This document shows positions 32,015 through 40,713 of a DNA stretch of 64,000 nucleotides, one piece after another (the stretch's first letter is position 1; the number at the start of each line of letters is the position of its first letter). The DNA lies in assembly GCF_036013935.1 (NCBI RefSeq), contig NZ_CP107902.1, positions 310,001-374,000 of the forward strand. Reading direction: 5' to 3'. This DNA comes from Streptomyces sp. NBC_00461. GTDB taxonomy: Bacteria; Actinomycetota; Actinomycetes; Streptomycetales; Streptomycetaceae. The notes under the pieces were generated by a model that saw only the letters and a list, made by a program, of their open reading frames with translations, had not been told where the DNA came from and searched no databases. The translations under genes were made by a program, and so were the position numbers.

Positions 32015-32407
32015 ATGCCCTCCAGCCCACAACACCCCGCACCCATGCCGAAGAACCTCTCGGGGGCGGAGGCAGAGGACCTCGCGCTGTACCGGGAGAA
32101 GTTCCGGCTCCGGCTGCCGGAGTCGCTGGACGAGTTGCACGGCCCGATCCAAGGGGTCGTAGAGCTGCCTCTGCACATGGCCTGGTCGGGGATGACCTCG
32201 TATGACATGAGCAAGCCTCGCCAGCGCATGGGCCTGTACCGCGCTGTCCTGCACGAGGGACTGCGCGACGACCTGCCCCGCTACCTGAACCAGGACCTGC
32301 TCATCCAGTTGTGGCCGGTGCTGCGCGCCCTGGTCGGTCGCACCGTGCGCACTGTGTGGGAGGACACCCTCCCCCAGCTCGCCTCCCGCACCCGGGCAGC
32401 CGCGTGA
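32015..32407 (+). CDS. Small unknown protein, partner of an AbiEii-type gene
   Basis: 130 residues (or 120 from ATG 32045): LSGAEAEDLALYREKFRLRL, DELHGPIQGVVELPLHMAWS, and LLIQLWPVLRALVGRTVRTV. It matches a common Streptomyces protein of unknown function found directly before AbiEii/AbiGii-type nucleotidyltransferases. Here its stop overlaps the GTG of such a gene (GTGA), which supports a two-gene toxin-antitoxin-like unit, but the toxin partner is broken. The role of this protein is not known. Confidence 0.7.
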   Translation: MPSSPQHPAPMPKNLSGAEAEDLALYREKFRLRLPESLDELHGPIQGVVELPLHMAWSGMTSYDMSKPRQRMGLYRAVLHEGLRDDLPRYLNQDLLIQLWPVLRALVGRTVRTVWEDTLPQLASRTRAAA

Positions 32408-32590
32408 CGGACATGCCAGAACTGCACACGCGGCTCCTGGCGAATGTGATCGCCCTCGGCTCCCCGTATCCGCTGGTCCTCACCGGCGGATACGCCAGGA
32501 CCTCGATGTCGCCACCGAGAACCCGGTACCCATGGCCGATGGCCGCGCTGGCCGGCACCCCGGCGTCCGGCGCCTGCGGGCTGGGCATGT
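32404..32590 (+). pseudogene. AbiEii-type nucleotidyltransferase remnant
   Basis: The frame starts LHTRLLANVIALGSPYPLVL and TGGYA, the first strand and G-G motif of the AbiEii family. About 11 residues and the frame are then lost; in the next frame QDLDVATENPVPMAD gives the D-x-D metal motif. Homology then ends and another gene's tail follows. Confidence 0.7.
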
Positions 32591-33166
32591 CGAGGTCACG
32601 GGCATCGACGACGAGACGACATTCTTCAGCACCTTCGAGGACGAGATCCGCAAGGCCCGCGCCTCGGTCTGGCTGTGGGCGCCGTGGGTCGCGAACCGGG
32701 TGCGCGGCATCGTGCCACTGCTGCACGAGGCGGCCGGACGCGGCGTGCGCATGACCGTGTTTATCCGCGACGACAGGACGAGCTCCAGGCCCGCCCGGAC
32801 AGCCAAAGCCTCATCGCGGACCTGCGGGCCGTCGTCCACACGGTCGTCCCCTCAACGTCATGCACCAGAAGATCGCGGTGATCGACGAGCGGACGGTGAT
32901 GATCGGCAGCCTCACAACCCTGTCCCAGGCGTGGACCCGCGAGGTCATGGTGACGATGCGCGGCGGCTACTTCGTCCGCAAGCTCCTGGAGCACGAGCAC
33001 GCCGAGCTGTTCACCCGCCCGCCGAAGTGCGCCCGCTGCGGCGGCACGAGCATCGAGCTGCGGCGCCGCTCTGGCGCTGCTACGACACGGTCTGCAAGAC
33101 AGGACCGAACGGCCGAAGCAACGCAAGGAACCAGGACATCAGGGTGGAGAGGGGCAGGAGCTGAGG
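32591..33166 (+). pseudogene. Helicase-type protein tail with PLD nuclease domain, frameshifted
   Basis: Frame one: DDETTFFSTFEDEIRKARAS, VWLWAPWVANRVRGIVPLLH, VRMTVFIRDD. After a shift near 32790-32860 the PLD motif MHQKIAVIDERTVMIGS (HxKxxxxD) and REVMVTMRGGYFVRKLL follow, then a zinc ribbon half CARCGG; its second half (WRCYDTVCKTG) needs another shift near 33065. This matches the C-terminal end of large DNA2/AAA-type helicases with a PLD domain seen in defence regions. Only about 190 residues are left. Confidence 0.65.
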
Positions 33167-33429
33167 GATCGAACAATGTTCACCCCAGCTCGGGATTCGT
33201 GAACTCACTGGCATTCCCGGCACCTTCTGTGGCAGGCTTCCGCGTGCCAGCAACGGGGTCTCGCTCGTAGCCAGATCACCAGCTGCGCTTCAGCCAAGGA
33301 GTCCGCGGACGCACCCGGAACACCGGCTTGTCTCTCACCTCATCTTTCACGTAGTAGGCACGAGCCTGCGGCGGTGTTCCCTGCCGTGCCCGCGCTCGAT
33401 GCCCGCGCGCGCCACTCGGAGGCTCAGCC

Positions 33430-34413
33430 ATGCCGGCACGTTCCGCACCGTCGCATCTCTTCTTCCTGACCCAGCCCAAGGGCAACGGCGCCATCCTGTT
33501 CAGCTTGCGGGGGGCACTACGCGGACCGGAGCTCTCGAAGATCGGGACGTTCGATGATCGCGACGAATCCCAGCTGCTCGCCCTCACACTCAATGCGGCT
33601 CTCCAGGGAGGAACAGGCGCCCTCGCGAAGGTTCACCGGTGTTCGGCTTCCCTGCCTGGCCCCCTCAGGAGGGCAATCACTGACATCGCGGAGGAGATCG
33701 AGGACGCAAATGGTGACGCCCCACGGGCCCAGGCTGCGCGCAGAACCGCGCGGGCCGTTACGGAGAGCCTGGGACAGCGCAACGCGGCCGTATTCTCGCT
33801 TTTCAGCGCTACCGACTGCGGGAGCTGCCGGAACTGCGGCTGCACTGTGGACGAGGACTGCGCAAAGTGCGCTGTCTGCGACTCGTCTCCCCGGGGGCGC
33901 GGCTGCGGGGACTGCGGCGGTGTTGGTGTAACGCCCAGGACCGCATTCGTTCTCCATCGGCAGCTGAAGGACCTTGCGGGCAAGACGTATCTCGCCGCTT
34001 ATGACCCCGACTTTTGGGAAGACAGCGTTCCGGTCAGTGCGGAGGCCCAGTCGAACTGGTTCCTGCTTCACTGCGCTCGCGCGTACGACGACCTCGCGGC
34101 CGATCTGCTCGCCGGTGGCATCCCGGAACCGCGCTGCCTGGCCGAGAGCGTGCTATTCGGCCATGCCGTGAGCAGCATCGGCGGGTTCAGTATCGAATCT
34201 GTCTGCGCGGACGAGGTCTACCAAACCCTTCCGGCCTCTCGGTTCGACTATGACTGGGAGTTCCTCGCTAACGAGAGCGGCCTGCTCGACGTCAGCGACA
34301 GGGCGCACGACTTCCTGGAAGCAGACGTAGCCGAAGACGACCTGTGGGACGAGTGGTTCAAGCCTTACACCGACGTCGAGCCCCGGAGCACGACCCACCG
34401 GTTCCGCTGCTGA
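33430..34413 (+). CDS. Unknown Cys-rich protein
   Basis: A 327-residue protein with a good ribosome site (GGAGG, 7 bp before ATG). I do not recognise it. The middle (residues about 136-165) is a dense cysteine cluster, CGSCRNCGC, then CAKCAVC and GCGDCGG, with ten Cys in CxxC/CxC spacings, fit to bind two or more zinc ions or an Fe-S cluster. The flanks are ordinary alpha/beta sequence: LFFLTQPKGNGAILFSLRGA at the start and acidic DVAEDDLWDEWFKPYTD at the end. No membrane or signal segment. It sits alone between defence remnants; function unknown. Confidence 0.7.
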   Translation: MPARSAPSHLFFLTQPKGNGAILFSLRGALRGPELSKIGTFDDRDESQLLALTLNAALQGGTGALAKVHRCSASLPGPLRRAITDIAEEIEDANGDAPRAQAARRTARAVTESLGQRNAAVFSLFSATDCGSCRNCGCTVDEDCAKCAVCDSSPRGRGCGDCGGVGVTPRTAFVLHRQLKDLAGKTYLAAYDPDFWEDSVPVSAEAQSNWFLLHCARAYDDLAADLLAGGIPEPRCLAESVLFGHAVSSIGGFSIESVCADEVYQTLPASRFDYDWEFLANESGLLDVSDRAHDFLEADVAEDDLWDEWFKPYTDVEPRSTTHRFRC

Positions 34414-34761
34414 CGTTCGCCCGGACCCAAGCCATGGCCGGGACGGGCGTCCAGTCCGCACGACTGAACGCCCGTCCACGGGACCCGGCTCGACTGCTCC
34501 GTGGTGCCCTTGCCCGCCGGGAACGGGCAGGTCGGTCGCGACTCCAGCTGCATAACGAATCGAACAGGTGACCCGACGCACGGGATCACGGTAATTTCCC
34601 CGGCCACAGGACCGCCTGGCCTCGATGGTGCCACCGCAGGATCTTCGCCAACTGGTGGGAGGGGAAGACCGGAGACAAGGTCCACGAACTCGGCCACGCA
34701 TCACCCACGAGCAGATCAGCCTGCTGTAACCCCACCTACAACGGCTGGGCCCGCTGGGTGG
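34414..34761. other. Intergenic with hairpin
   Basis: Apart from the hairpin at 34441-34477 I see no supported gene. Confidence 0.5.
34441..34477 (+). terminator. Hairpin after the Cys-rich gene
   Basis: GGACGGGCGT (34441-34450) pairs with ACGCCCGTCC (34468-34477); 17-nt loop, 28 bp past the stop. Confidence 0.45.
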
Positions 34762-35370
34762 CTACGGGGCCTTCGGCCTATGTCGCCAAACGGCATGCTC
34801 CAGTGCACCCTTGTCGTGCCCGAGAAGTGCGGCGGCTTCCTCATACACTGCGCGCAACTGGTCGTATGGGAGATCCGGACTACCAGCATCCACGGCGAAG
34901 GCGCGCAGATGTACGTCAACGGCGACGTGCGAACGGCCGACGGGATTGCCTATGTAGTCGATGCTCTTCGGCCCCACTCCCTTCACCGTGCGCAGAGCGG
35001 CGCGATTGGCCTGATGATCGAGCCACGTGTGGAGGTCCTCGCGGGTATCGACCCCGTGGGCAGCGAGGAGGTCGGTGATGGCGTGGGCCGTCGCGACCTT
35101 CTGTGCGTGGTTGAACTTCATGGCCACGGCGAGGTCTTCCGTGACGAGCCGGCGCTGGAAGCCGCGGACTGTTCTCGCATCAGGCCAGCTCAGTTGCAGA
35201 TGGAGGAGCCGCGGTCGGAGAGTTTCCTCGTAGTTGCACCGTGGCTGGAAGCTGACGTCGCAGATGACGGCACCCATGTGGGTCCATCCGCCGGGCTGGG
35301 GAAACGGTCCGCTGCCAAGGAGGTGTTGAACGTGGTCGGCGAGCCCCTGGGCAGGGCTGGATGCGGGCAT
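34762..35370 (-). CDS. HhH-GPD (endonuclease III-like) protein
   Basis: About 200 residues. The hairpin-helix-hairpin and catalytic loop are visible: ALRTVKGVGPKSIDYIGNPV, then VAVDVHLRAFAVDAGSPDLP, matching the Lys/Asp region of base-excision glycosylases (VGxK...VDxH). There is no FeS cluster Cys set at the end. N-terminal residues CNYEETLRPRLLHLQLSWPD are less conserved. It may act on a modified or damaged base; occurrence in a region of methylase and defence remnants makes a restriction-type role possible but unproven. No clear ribosome site before ATG 35370; a later start is possible. Confidence 0.65.
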   Translation of the reverse strand: MPASSPAQGLADHVQHLLGSGPFPQPGGWTHMGAVICDVSFQPRCNYEETLRPRLLHLQLSWPDARTVRGFQRRLVTEDLAVAMKFNHAQKVATAHAITDLLAAHGVDTREDLHTWLDHQANRAALRTVKGVGPKSIDYIGNPVGRSHVAVDVHLRAFAVDAGSPDLPYDQLRAVYEEAAALLGHDKGALEHAVWRHRPKAP

Positions 35371-35425
35371 GGATCAATGATGGCGCTGCGGTCTGACAAT
35401 CTGGTCGGGAAGTTCAGAACCCGCG

Positions 35426-35642
35426 GTGGAAGCGCTCCTGGCTACGGTGGCACCTCGCGCGGTGATCAACGTGACAAGCGGCGGTGCGGACTGGGCGATC
35501 ACTGCGGACGGCTCCATCCACATCGCCATGGCCACCGCGAAGCTCGGAATCCGCCTGGTACACGTCTCCTCCGATGCCGTGTTCTCCGGCATCGGCAAGG
35601 CCCGTTACGACGAGACCTGCACCCCAGACCCGATCACCCCGG
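35426..35642 (+). pseudogene. RmlD-type sugar nucleotide reductase fragment
   Basis: AVINVTSGGADWAITADGSI, then RLVHVSSDAVFSGIGKARYD and PDPITP form the middle of an SDR of the dTDP-4-dehydrorhamnose reductase type. Both ends are missing; the 3' break is at about 35642 where an integrase scrap begins on the other strand. Confidence 0.7.
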
Positions 35643-35984
35643 CCTCGGCGCATCGGGCCGGCGCTGCCTCGGTGGTTTCTTCACGGTCTTCAGCCACAGG
35701 GCGAAGTCCCTGGCCTCCGCTCGCCCCGCACGGTCACACGCAACGTCGATTGCAGCCAAGAACCGGAACCAGGAAAGGAGTTCATAGGCGTACGAGCGCA
35801 GGGAAGCGGGGCTGTCGTCGTCGGCGAGCATGTGATGGAGGAACTCGGTTACCGCGTCGACCTCGACGCCATCGTTTCCGATCAGCCGGTACGGAAGCAG
35901 CGGGTCACCGGTCTCTTCGACCTTGCCCGTCCTCAGTACCTCCAGCGCCGCTATGTCTCGTACCAGTGCCGTGTGTTCTGGCAT
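35640..35984 (-). pseudogene. Tyrosine recombinase, N-terminal fragment
   Basis: From ATG 35984: DIAALEVLRTGKVEETGDPL, LPYRLIGNDGVEVDAVTEFL, RSYAYELLSWFRFLAAIDVA. This is the SAM-like core-binding domain of the Streptomyces multi-gene recombinases. The catalytic domain is missing after RRPDAPRPG. Confidence 0.75.
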
Positions 35985-36147
35985 CCCTACCTCCGCGAGC
36001 CGTCGTTGGCTCGAGATCACAGCAGATCCGGGAGCACAAGCGGGCGAGCTTCGGGAGCACTGGGCGACACTGCCAGTCACCGTCCGCCGCTTTGGCGGAC
36101 CGACGGACTGTCGAGGCTAGTTCGGTCAACGGGGCATCCGCTGCCCG

Positions 36148-36381
36148 ATGCTCCACGTCAACCCCAAGATGCTCGCCCGGCTCACGGAGCTGGAAGCCGA
36201 CCTCCTCGACCGTAAAGGGCGCGCCGCGGCCGAGGGCTGGGGCGGTGAGATCGAAGGCATCGACCTCACCCTCACCTTCCTCCGCGCGAAGCGAGAGGAA
36301 ACACAGCGCCGAGCCCAGCGTCCGGCCGTGGACCTGGGCATCCCCCAGCCCAGGTCCCGAGCGAGGAGAAGCCAGGAGTGA
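36148..36381 (+). CDS. Small recombinase-associated protein
   Basis: 77 residues: NPKMLARLTELEADLLDRKG, EGWGGEIEGIDLTLTFLRAK, REETQRRAQRP. This small protein is typically found beside the Streptomyces tyrosine recombinases and is of unknown function; probably a relic of the same element as the integrase scrap. The stop is directly next to the convergent stop of the next gene. Confidence 0.6.
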   Translation: MLHVNPKMLARLTELEADLLDRKGRAAAEGWGGEIEGIDLTLTFLRAKREETQRRAQRPAVDLGIPQPRSRARRSQE

Positions 36382-37125
36382 TCACTCCCCCCGGAAGTTC
36401 AGCTCCGGACGCATCAACAGCAGATCTTCGCCCCAGGCATCGAGCGTGGGATCGTGGCCGTCCTCGCGTGCCACAGCCTCGACCTGGGAAAACAGGCTCC
36501 GCTGGAGGTCCACGTCACCCGTCCCTGCGATCCGTCCGATCTTGTCCAGGAGCGGGCCCGCTTCCCACCCCGGCAGGGGAAACCTCTCCAGCTCCCACTC
36601 CAGGTACTTGTTATAAGGACGTGGACGACGATCCATGGCAAACAGCAGCTCCAGCAGGAAGCCCACGCTGTCGGCCGCGTCGAGACGGGCGGCCAGCAGA
36701 TTGCCGTCTCGGGCGTTCTTGACAGATCGGTACAAAGAGTTGGCATAGGCGTCCAACCAACCGGCCGCCGCCGCTGACGCCTCGGCACGGTCACGTCGCC
36801 CCTTGCCGGCGACGATCTCGGCGATCTCACCGCCGAGCCGGTCCATCACAACCCGGGCACGGGAAAGTGCATAGCGCTCGTACCCGTCGAGCTGACGGAA
36901 CTGGCCGACGGTGGTCACGGAGACATCGAGCTCAGCAGAACGATGACCGTGGAGACCCGAGAGGCCGGTATCCGCACCCTCCGCAACTACGACGTACACG
37001 TCGTGGTCCGAAAACTTGGTGGCCATGCCGTCGTGAGCATGGGAGCCCTTGAGGACAAGCCCGACGACAGCCGGGTCGCTGGTAACGCGGGTGAGCAACG
37101 CCGCATAGGTCAGTTTGGGAAGCAT
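36382..37125 (-). CDS. Nucleotidyltransferase-fold protein
   Basis: 247 residues from ATG 37125 (GGAG upstream); a longer GTG start is possible. VVGLVLKGSHAHDGMATKFS and DHDVYVVVAE give the GS...D-x-D motif of the polymerase-beta nucleotidyltransferase fold, followed by a helical domain (RRDRAEASAAAAGWLDAYAN, LLELLFAMDRRPRPYNKYLE) like the kanamycin/streptomycin nucleotidyltransferase group. It probably adds a nucleotide to a small molecule or another protein; substrate unknown. Confidence 0.75.
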   Translation of the reverse strand: MLPKLTYAALLTRVTSDPAVVGLVLKGSHAHDGMATKFSDHDVYVVVAEGADTGLSGLHGHRSAELDVSVTTVGQFRQLDGYERYALSRARVVMDRLGGEIAEIVAGKGRRDRAEASAAAAGWLDAYANSLYRSVKNARDGNLLAARLDAADSVGFLLELLFAMDRRPRPYNKYLEWELERFPLPGWEAGPLLDKIGRIAGTGDVDLQRSLFSQVEAVAREDGHDPTLDAWGEDLLLMRPELNFRGE

Positions 37126-37433
37126 GCCGGTGATCTCCGGTGAGTTGGACGGACTGCACACGTCTGTTAGCCCTCGCCGTAGCCGACGGGAGAGCGGTCA
37201 CTCCGTCTGCGGCGGCCGTAGTGCCGCCGCCCTGAAGATCAACGCACGGCCGGGACGTTACCGGACCCACCCCACCTCTGCAGCCCCTTTTCCCCGCCCG
37301 GCTACGGATGCCAGCAAGCACAGCGCAGTCATGACGTTGAACGCGACTGCCGTTCAGGTGCCTCATGTCGGCGCGCGACTCCCACTGGCTCGGTCCTGGA
37401 ACTCACACCCCTCACACCAGCAAAGGAGACCCA

Positions 37434-38087
37434 TTGACGAACTACCTGCGTGACATGACACGAACGAGTGAAGTGCAGAGAAGCACCGGCGAATATAAGG
37501 TAAAACCGATAAAGCAGAAGGTTCGCGAACTGCTCGGATACCCATACCCGACCCGCATCCCGAAGGGCGTCTTCGTCGAGCAGTGGGTAGGAATATCGAT
37601 TGATGAATTCCACCGCGCGAAGGACGCGGACGTCAAGTACATGCGCAACGGGCACCCCCTCCTGGACATGTCCTGGAGCAGGGCCGACTGCACGCGATAC
37701 CTGACCTCACTCGGCCTCACCGATACACCTAAGTCGAGTTGCCTGGGATGTCCGTTCCACGGAAATTCTCAGTGGAGGCATATCAGGGACACCTCTCTGT
37801 CCGAGTGGGCGGACGTCGTCGAATTCGACGCGGCCATTCGGCAGGGCAATGCCCGCGCCAATGCGTCGGGCAGCCGACTGCTCGGCGAGGCGTTCCTGCA
37901 CCGCTCCCGCGTCCCGCTGAGCCAGGCCCCGATCGACCACGTCACCGCAGCCGAGCGTGCCGCCCTGCGGATCGGCGCGGACGAGACCGACGTCCTGGAG
38001 AACGGCGTCGAGGACGGCTGCTCACCATGGGCATGCCGCGGCGACGCCGAAGCGCTGACGCAAGACGACTTCGGGCTGGCCACGTGA
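37434..38087 (+). CDS. PAPS-reductase-like protein, N-terminal part absent
   Basis: 217 residues from TTG 37434, chosen because a perfect AAAGGAG lies five bases before it. It keeps the C-terminal half of the phage PAPS-reductase-like family: VEQWVGISIDEFHRAKDADV, HPLLDMSWSRADCTRYL and SSCLGCPFHGNSQWRHIRD with the CxxC. The N-terminal PP-loop (SGGxxS) that binds ATP is missing, so catalysis as a full enzyme is doubtful. Base composition is lower in GC at the start (GAATATAAGG). It overlaps the methyltransferase gene (GTGA), a pairing common in actinophages. Confidence 0.65.
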   Translation: MTNYLRDMTRTSEVQRSTGEYKVKPIKQKVRELLGYPYPTRIPKGVFVEQWVGISIDEFHRAKDADVKYMRNGHPLLDMSWSRADCTRYLTSLGLTDTPKSSCLGCPFHGNSQWRHIRDTSLSEWADVVEFDAAIRQGNARANASGSRLLGEAFLHRSRVPLSQAPIDHVTAAERAALRIGADETDVLENGVEDGCSPWACRGDAEALTQDDFGLAT

Positions 38088-39235
38088 TACTCGACCTCTT
38101 CGCGGGGCCGGGCGGCTGGAGCAGGGCACTGCACGTCCTGGGCGTGCGCGACGTCGGGCTGGAATGGGACGAGTGGGCGTGCAAGACCCGATCCGCGGCT
38201 GGGCAGTTGACGATCCGCACCGACGTGGCGATGTATCCGACCTGGCCGTTCATCGGCCGCACCAGCGGCGTGATCGCGTCGCCGCCGTGTCAGGCGTGGA
38301 GCATGGCCGGCAAGCGCCTCGGCCTGCTCGACCAGCCGCTGGTGCACACGGCGGTCGAGGACCTGGCCGCCGGACGCGACACCCGCGAACGCCTCCTCGC
38401 CGCGTGCCGCGACGAGCGCTCCCTGCTCGCTGCCGAGCCGATGCGGTACCTGTACGCACTGAACACGGTCGGCGAGCCCGACTGGGTCGCCATGGAGGAA
38501 GTACCGGACGTCCTGCCCTTGTGGAAGCAGTACGCGGCCGTCCTACGCGGGTGGGGGTTCTCCGTCTGGTACGGGATCCTCAACGCTGCCGACTTCGGCG
38601 TCCCGCAGACCAGGAAGCGAGCGATCCTCCTGGCCTCCCGCGTACGCACGGCGCAGCCGCCCACGCCCACGCACGCCCAACTCGCCGAGCCGGAATCGCT
38701 GTTCGGTCCGGGCCGCGCCCGCTGGGTCAGCATGGCCGAAGCCCTGGGATGGGGCGCGACCGACCGGCCCGTCCCCACCGTCTGCGCAGGCGGCGGGCCC
38801 GGCGGCGGCCCCGAACCGTTCCCTTCGGGCTCCCGCAAGACGCTGTCCGACGCCCGGGAGCGCGGCACCTGGATGCCCCGGCCGGACGGGGTGGTCCTGC
38901 AGTCCCGCCGCGAAGGCGCCGGATGGGCGGCCCGGCACGGCACCCGCGACAACCGGGCCGCCGACGCTCCGGCGCCCACGTTCACCGCCGAGGCCCACCG
39001 CTGGTCCTGGTCCCTGCGCAGCAACAACCAGGCCAACGCCACCGTCCGCTCTATCCAGGAGCCGGCCGGCACGCTGTTCTTCGGGCGCGCCGCGCGAACG
39101 AGTGCACCTGGGTCGCCGAACCCGCCACACCTTCGGCCAAGGACAGCGATGCACCGGCCGTCCCCGAGCCGATCCGGATCACCGCCCGCGAGGCCGGCCT
39201 CCTGCAGACCTTCCCCGCCGACTACCCGCGGCTAT
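38084..39235 (+). pseudogene. C5 cytosine DNA methyltransferase, frameshifted and truncated
   Basis: From GTG 38084: motif I DLFAGPGGWSRAL, catalytic SPPCQAWSMAGKRLG, motif VI as EEVP, and QTRKRAI (motif VIII), then a long target-recognition region. At about 39090 the frame is lost (GRAARTS instead of ANECTW); the next frame continues ANECTWVAEPATPSAKDSDA and EAGLLQTFPADYP, and ends in foreign DNA near 39235. The last motif (X, GNAVPP) is missing, so it is unlikely to be active. Confidence 0.8.
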
Positions 39236-39571
39236 CTAGGGGTGTCAGGTTGTTTCACTGGTCAGCAGCCTGCATGACCTTGAGCGACGTGAGGCACCAG
39301 GGTCGCAGGCGGAGGTACCGCATCCGGCACGTAATGAATCCGCCTGACGGCAGGTCGTCTGCGGGACAGCATCTGCCCGGGTGATCAACCGTGAGTGCGA
39401 ATCCCCGGCTCAGGCCGCCGGAGGCTCGGCAGTGGGGCCGTCAGGACGACCGGTCCCGTTCACGCACCATGCTTCTCATCGCTTCACGGACCACGATCAG
39501 ATCGTCCTGAGCCTCCTGCAAGGCCGCTGAAGAGGATCGGAGCGGCTAGGTGTGGTGTCTCGGGACGTTGG
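39236..39571. other. Junction stretch, minor remnants
   Basis: A minus-strand tail ALQEAQDDLIVVREAMRSMV (stop near 39478) resembles the coiled-coil end of the small recombinase partner (DUF6262-like). No intact gene. Confidence 0.35.
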
Positions 39572-40640
39572 TTACACGACGTCTTCGAAGGTGAGCTGCT
39601 GCGGGATGTCGATGAGCGGTTCGGGCGGCTGGTCGAGGACGAGGCGGTAGTCGCTCCCGGCGGTCCGACTGATGGGTGGTCGGCCGCCGAGCGCGGCGTG
39701 GGGCCGGTCGTGGTTGTAGTAGTTCACGAACTCCGCGAGGGCGACGCGGCATTCATGCTCGGACGAGTAGTTGCGGACATAGGCCCACTCGCGGGCGAGG
39801 GTCCCGTTGTAGCGCTCGACCTTCCCGTTCGTGCGCGGGGTGTACGGACGGGTGCGCTTGTGCTTCGTACCGGTCGCGGAGAGTGCGTTCGCCCAGGTCG
39901 TAGAGCGGTAGCAGGAGCCGTTGTCGGTGAGGCAGCGGCGGATCGGGGTGATGCCGTGGGCGGCGAAGAAGGCGACGGCGCGGTGCCAGAACGCGACCGC
40001 GGTGACGGCCTTCTCGTCGTCCAAGGCCTCGGTGTAGGCGAGGCGCGAGTGGTCGTCGAGTGCCGAGTGCAGGTACGTGTATCCGACCTTGCCCGTGCCG
40101 GGGCCGGTGCGTTTGGAGGCGCGGGCGGCGTCGGTGCCGACGCCGTGCATGCGCCAGCCGCCGCCCTCGGGGATGCGTCCGAGCTTCTTGACGTCGACGT
40201 GGACCAGGTCGCCGGCGCGCTCGTGCTCGTAGCGGATGACCTCGCGCAGCTGCTCGCCGGTGGGCGGGTCCAGGTCGCGGAGCCGGTTGAGGCCTCGCCG
40301 CACGAGGATGCGGTGGACGGTGGCCAGCGCGACCGTGACGCCGTGCAGCCGCTTGAGGTCGGCGGCGAGCCGGGCGGGCCCGTGCTTGGTCTGCCGCCGC
40401 AGCGCCTCGACCAGATCGGCAAGCGGCTCGCTGGTGCGGGTCGGGCTGTGGTTCGGGCGGGAGGAGTGGTCGAGCAGCCCGTTCTCGCCGTGCGCGCGCC
40501 AGCGGGCGTACCATCGCCAGGCAGCGGCGGGAGATCCCCGCCTCGGCAGCGACGTGCGCGATCGGACGTCCGGCGTCCACGCGCTCGCATAATCGGCGAC
40601 GCCCTTCCGGCGTCAGCGGAGCGTTGGGGTGCCCCGCCAT
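39572..40640 (-). pseudogene. IS481-family transposase with one frameshift
   Basis: The start reads MAGHPNAPLTPEGRRRLCER and IAHVAAEAGISRR. A one-base shift near 40545 is needed to reach the second frame, YARWRAHGENGLLDHSSRPN, LKRLHGVTVALATVHRILVR and RDLDPPTGEQ, followed by the DDE core: VHVDVKKLGRIPEGGGWRMH, LDDHSRLAYTEALDDEKAV, LTDNGSCYRS and TPRTNGKVERYNGTLAREWA. The three acidic residues are kept. I could not find convincing inverted repeats. Confidence 0.82.
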
Positions 40641-40713
40641 ATCGGGACACCGACGAAATGCGGTGCGGTGGGTGACGGAACGCTGCGCGGTCCTCGCCTC
40701 GTGGGCCGGCGCT

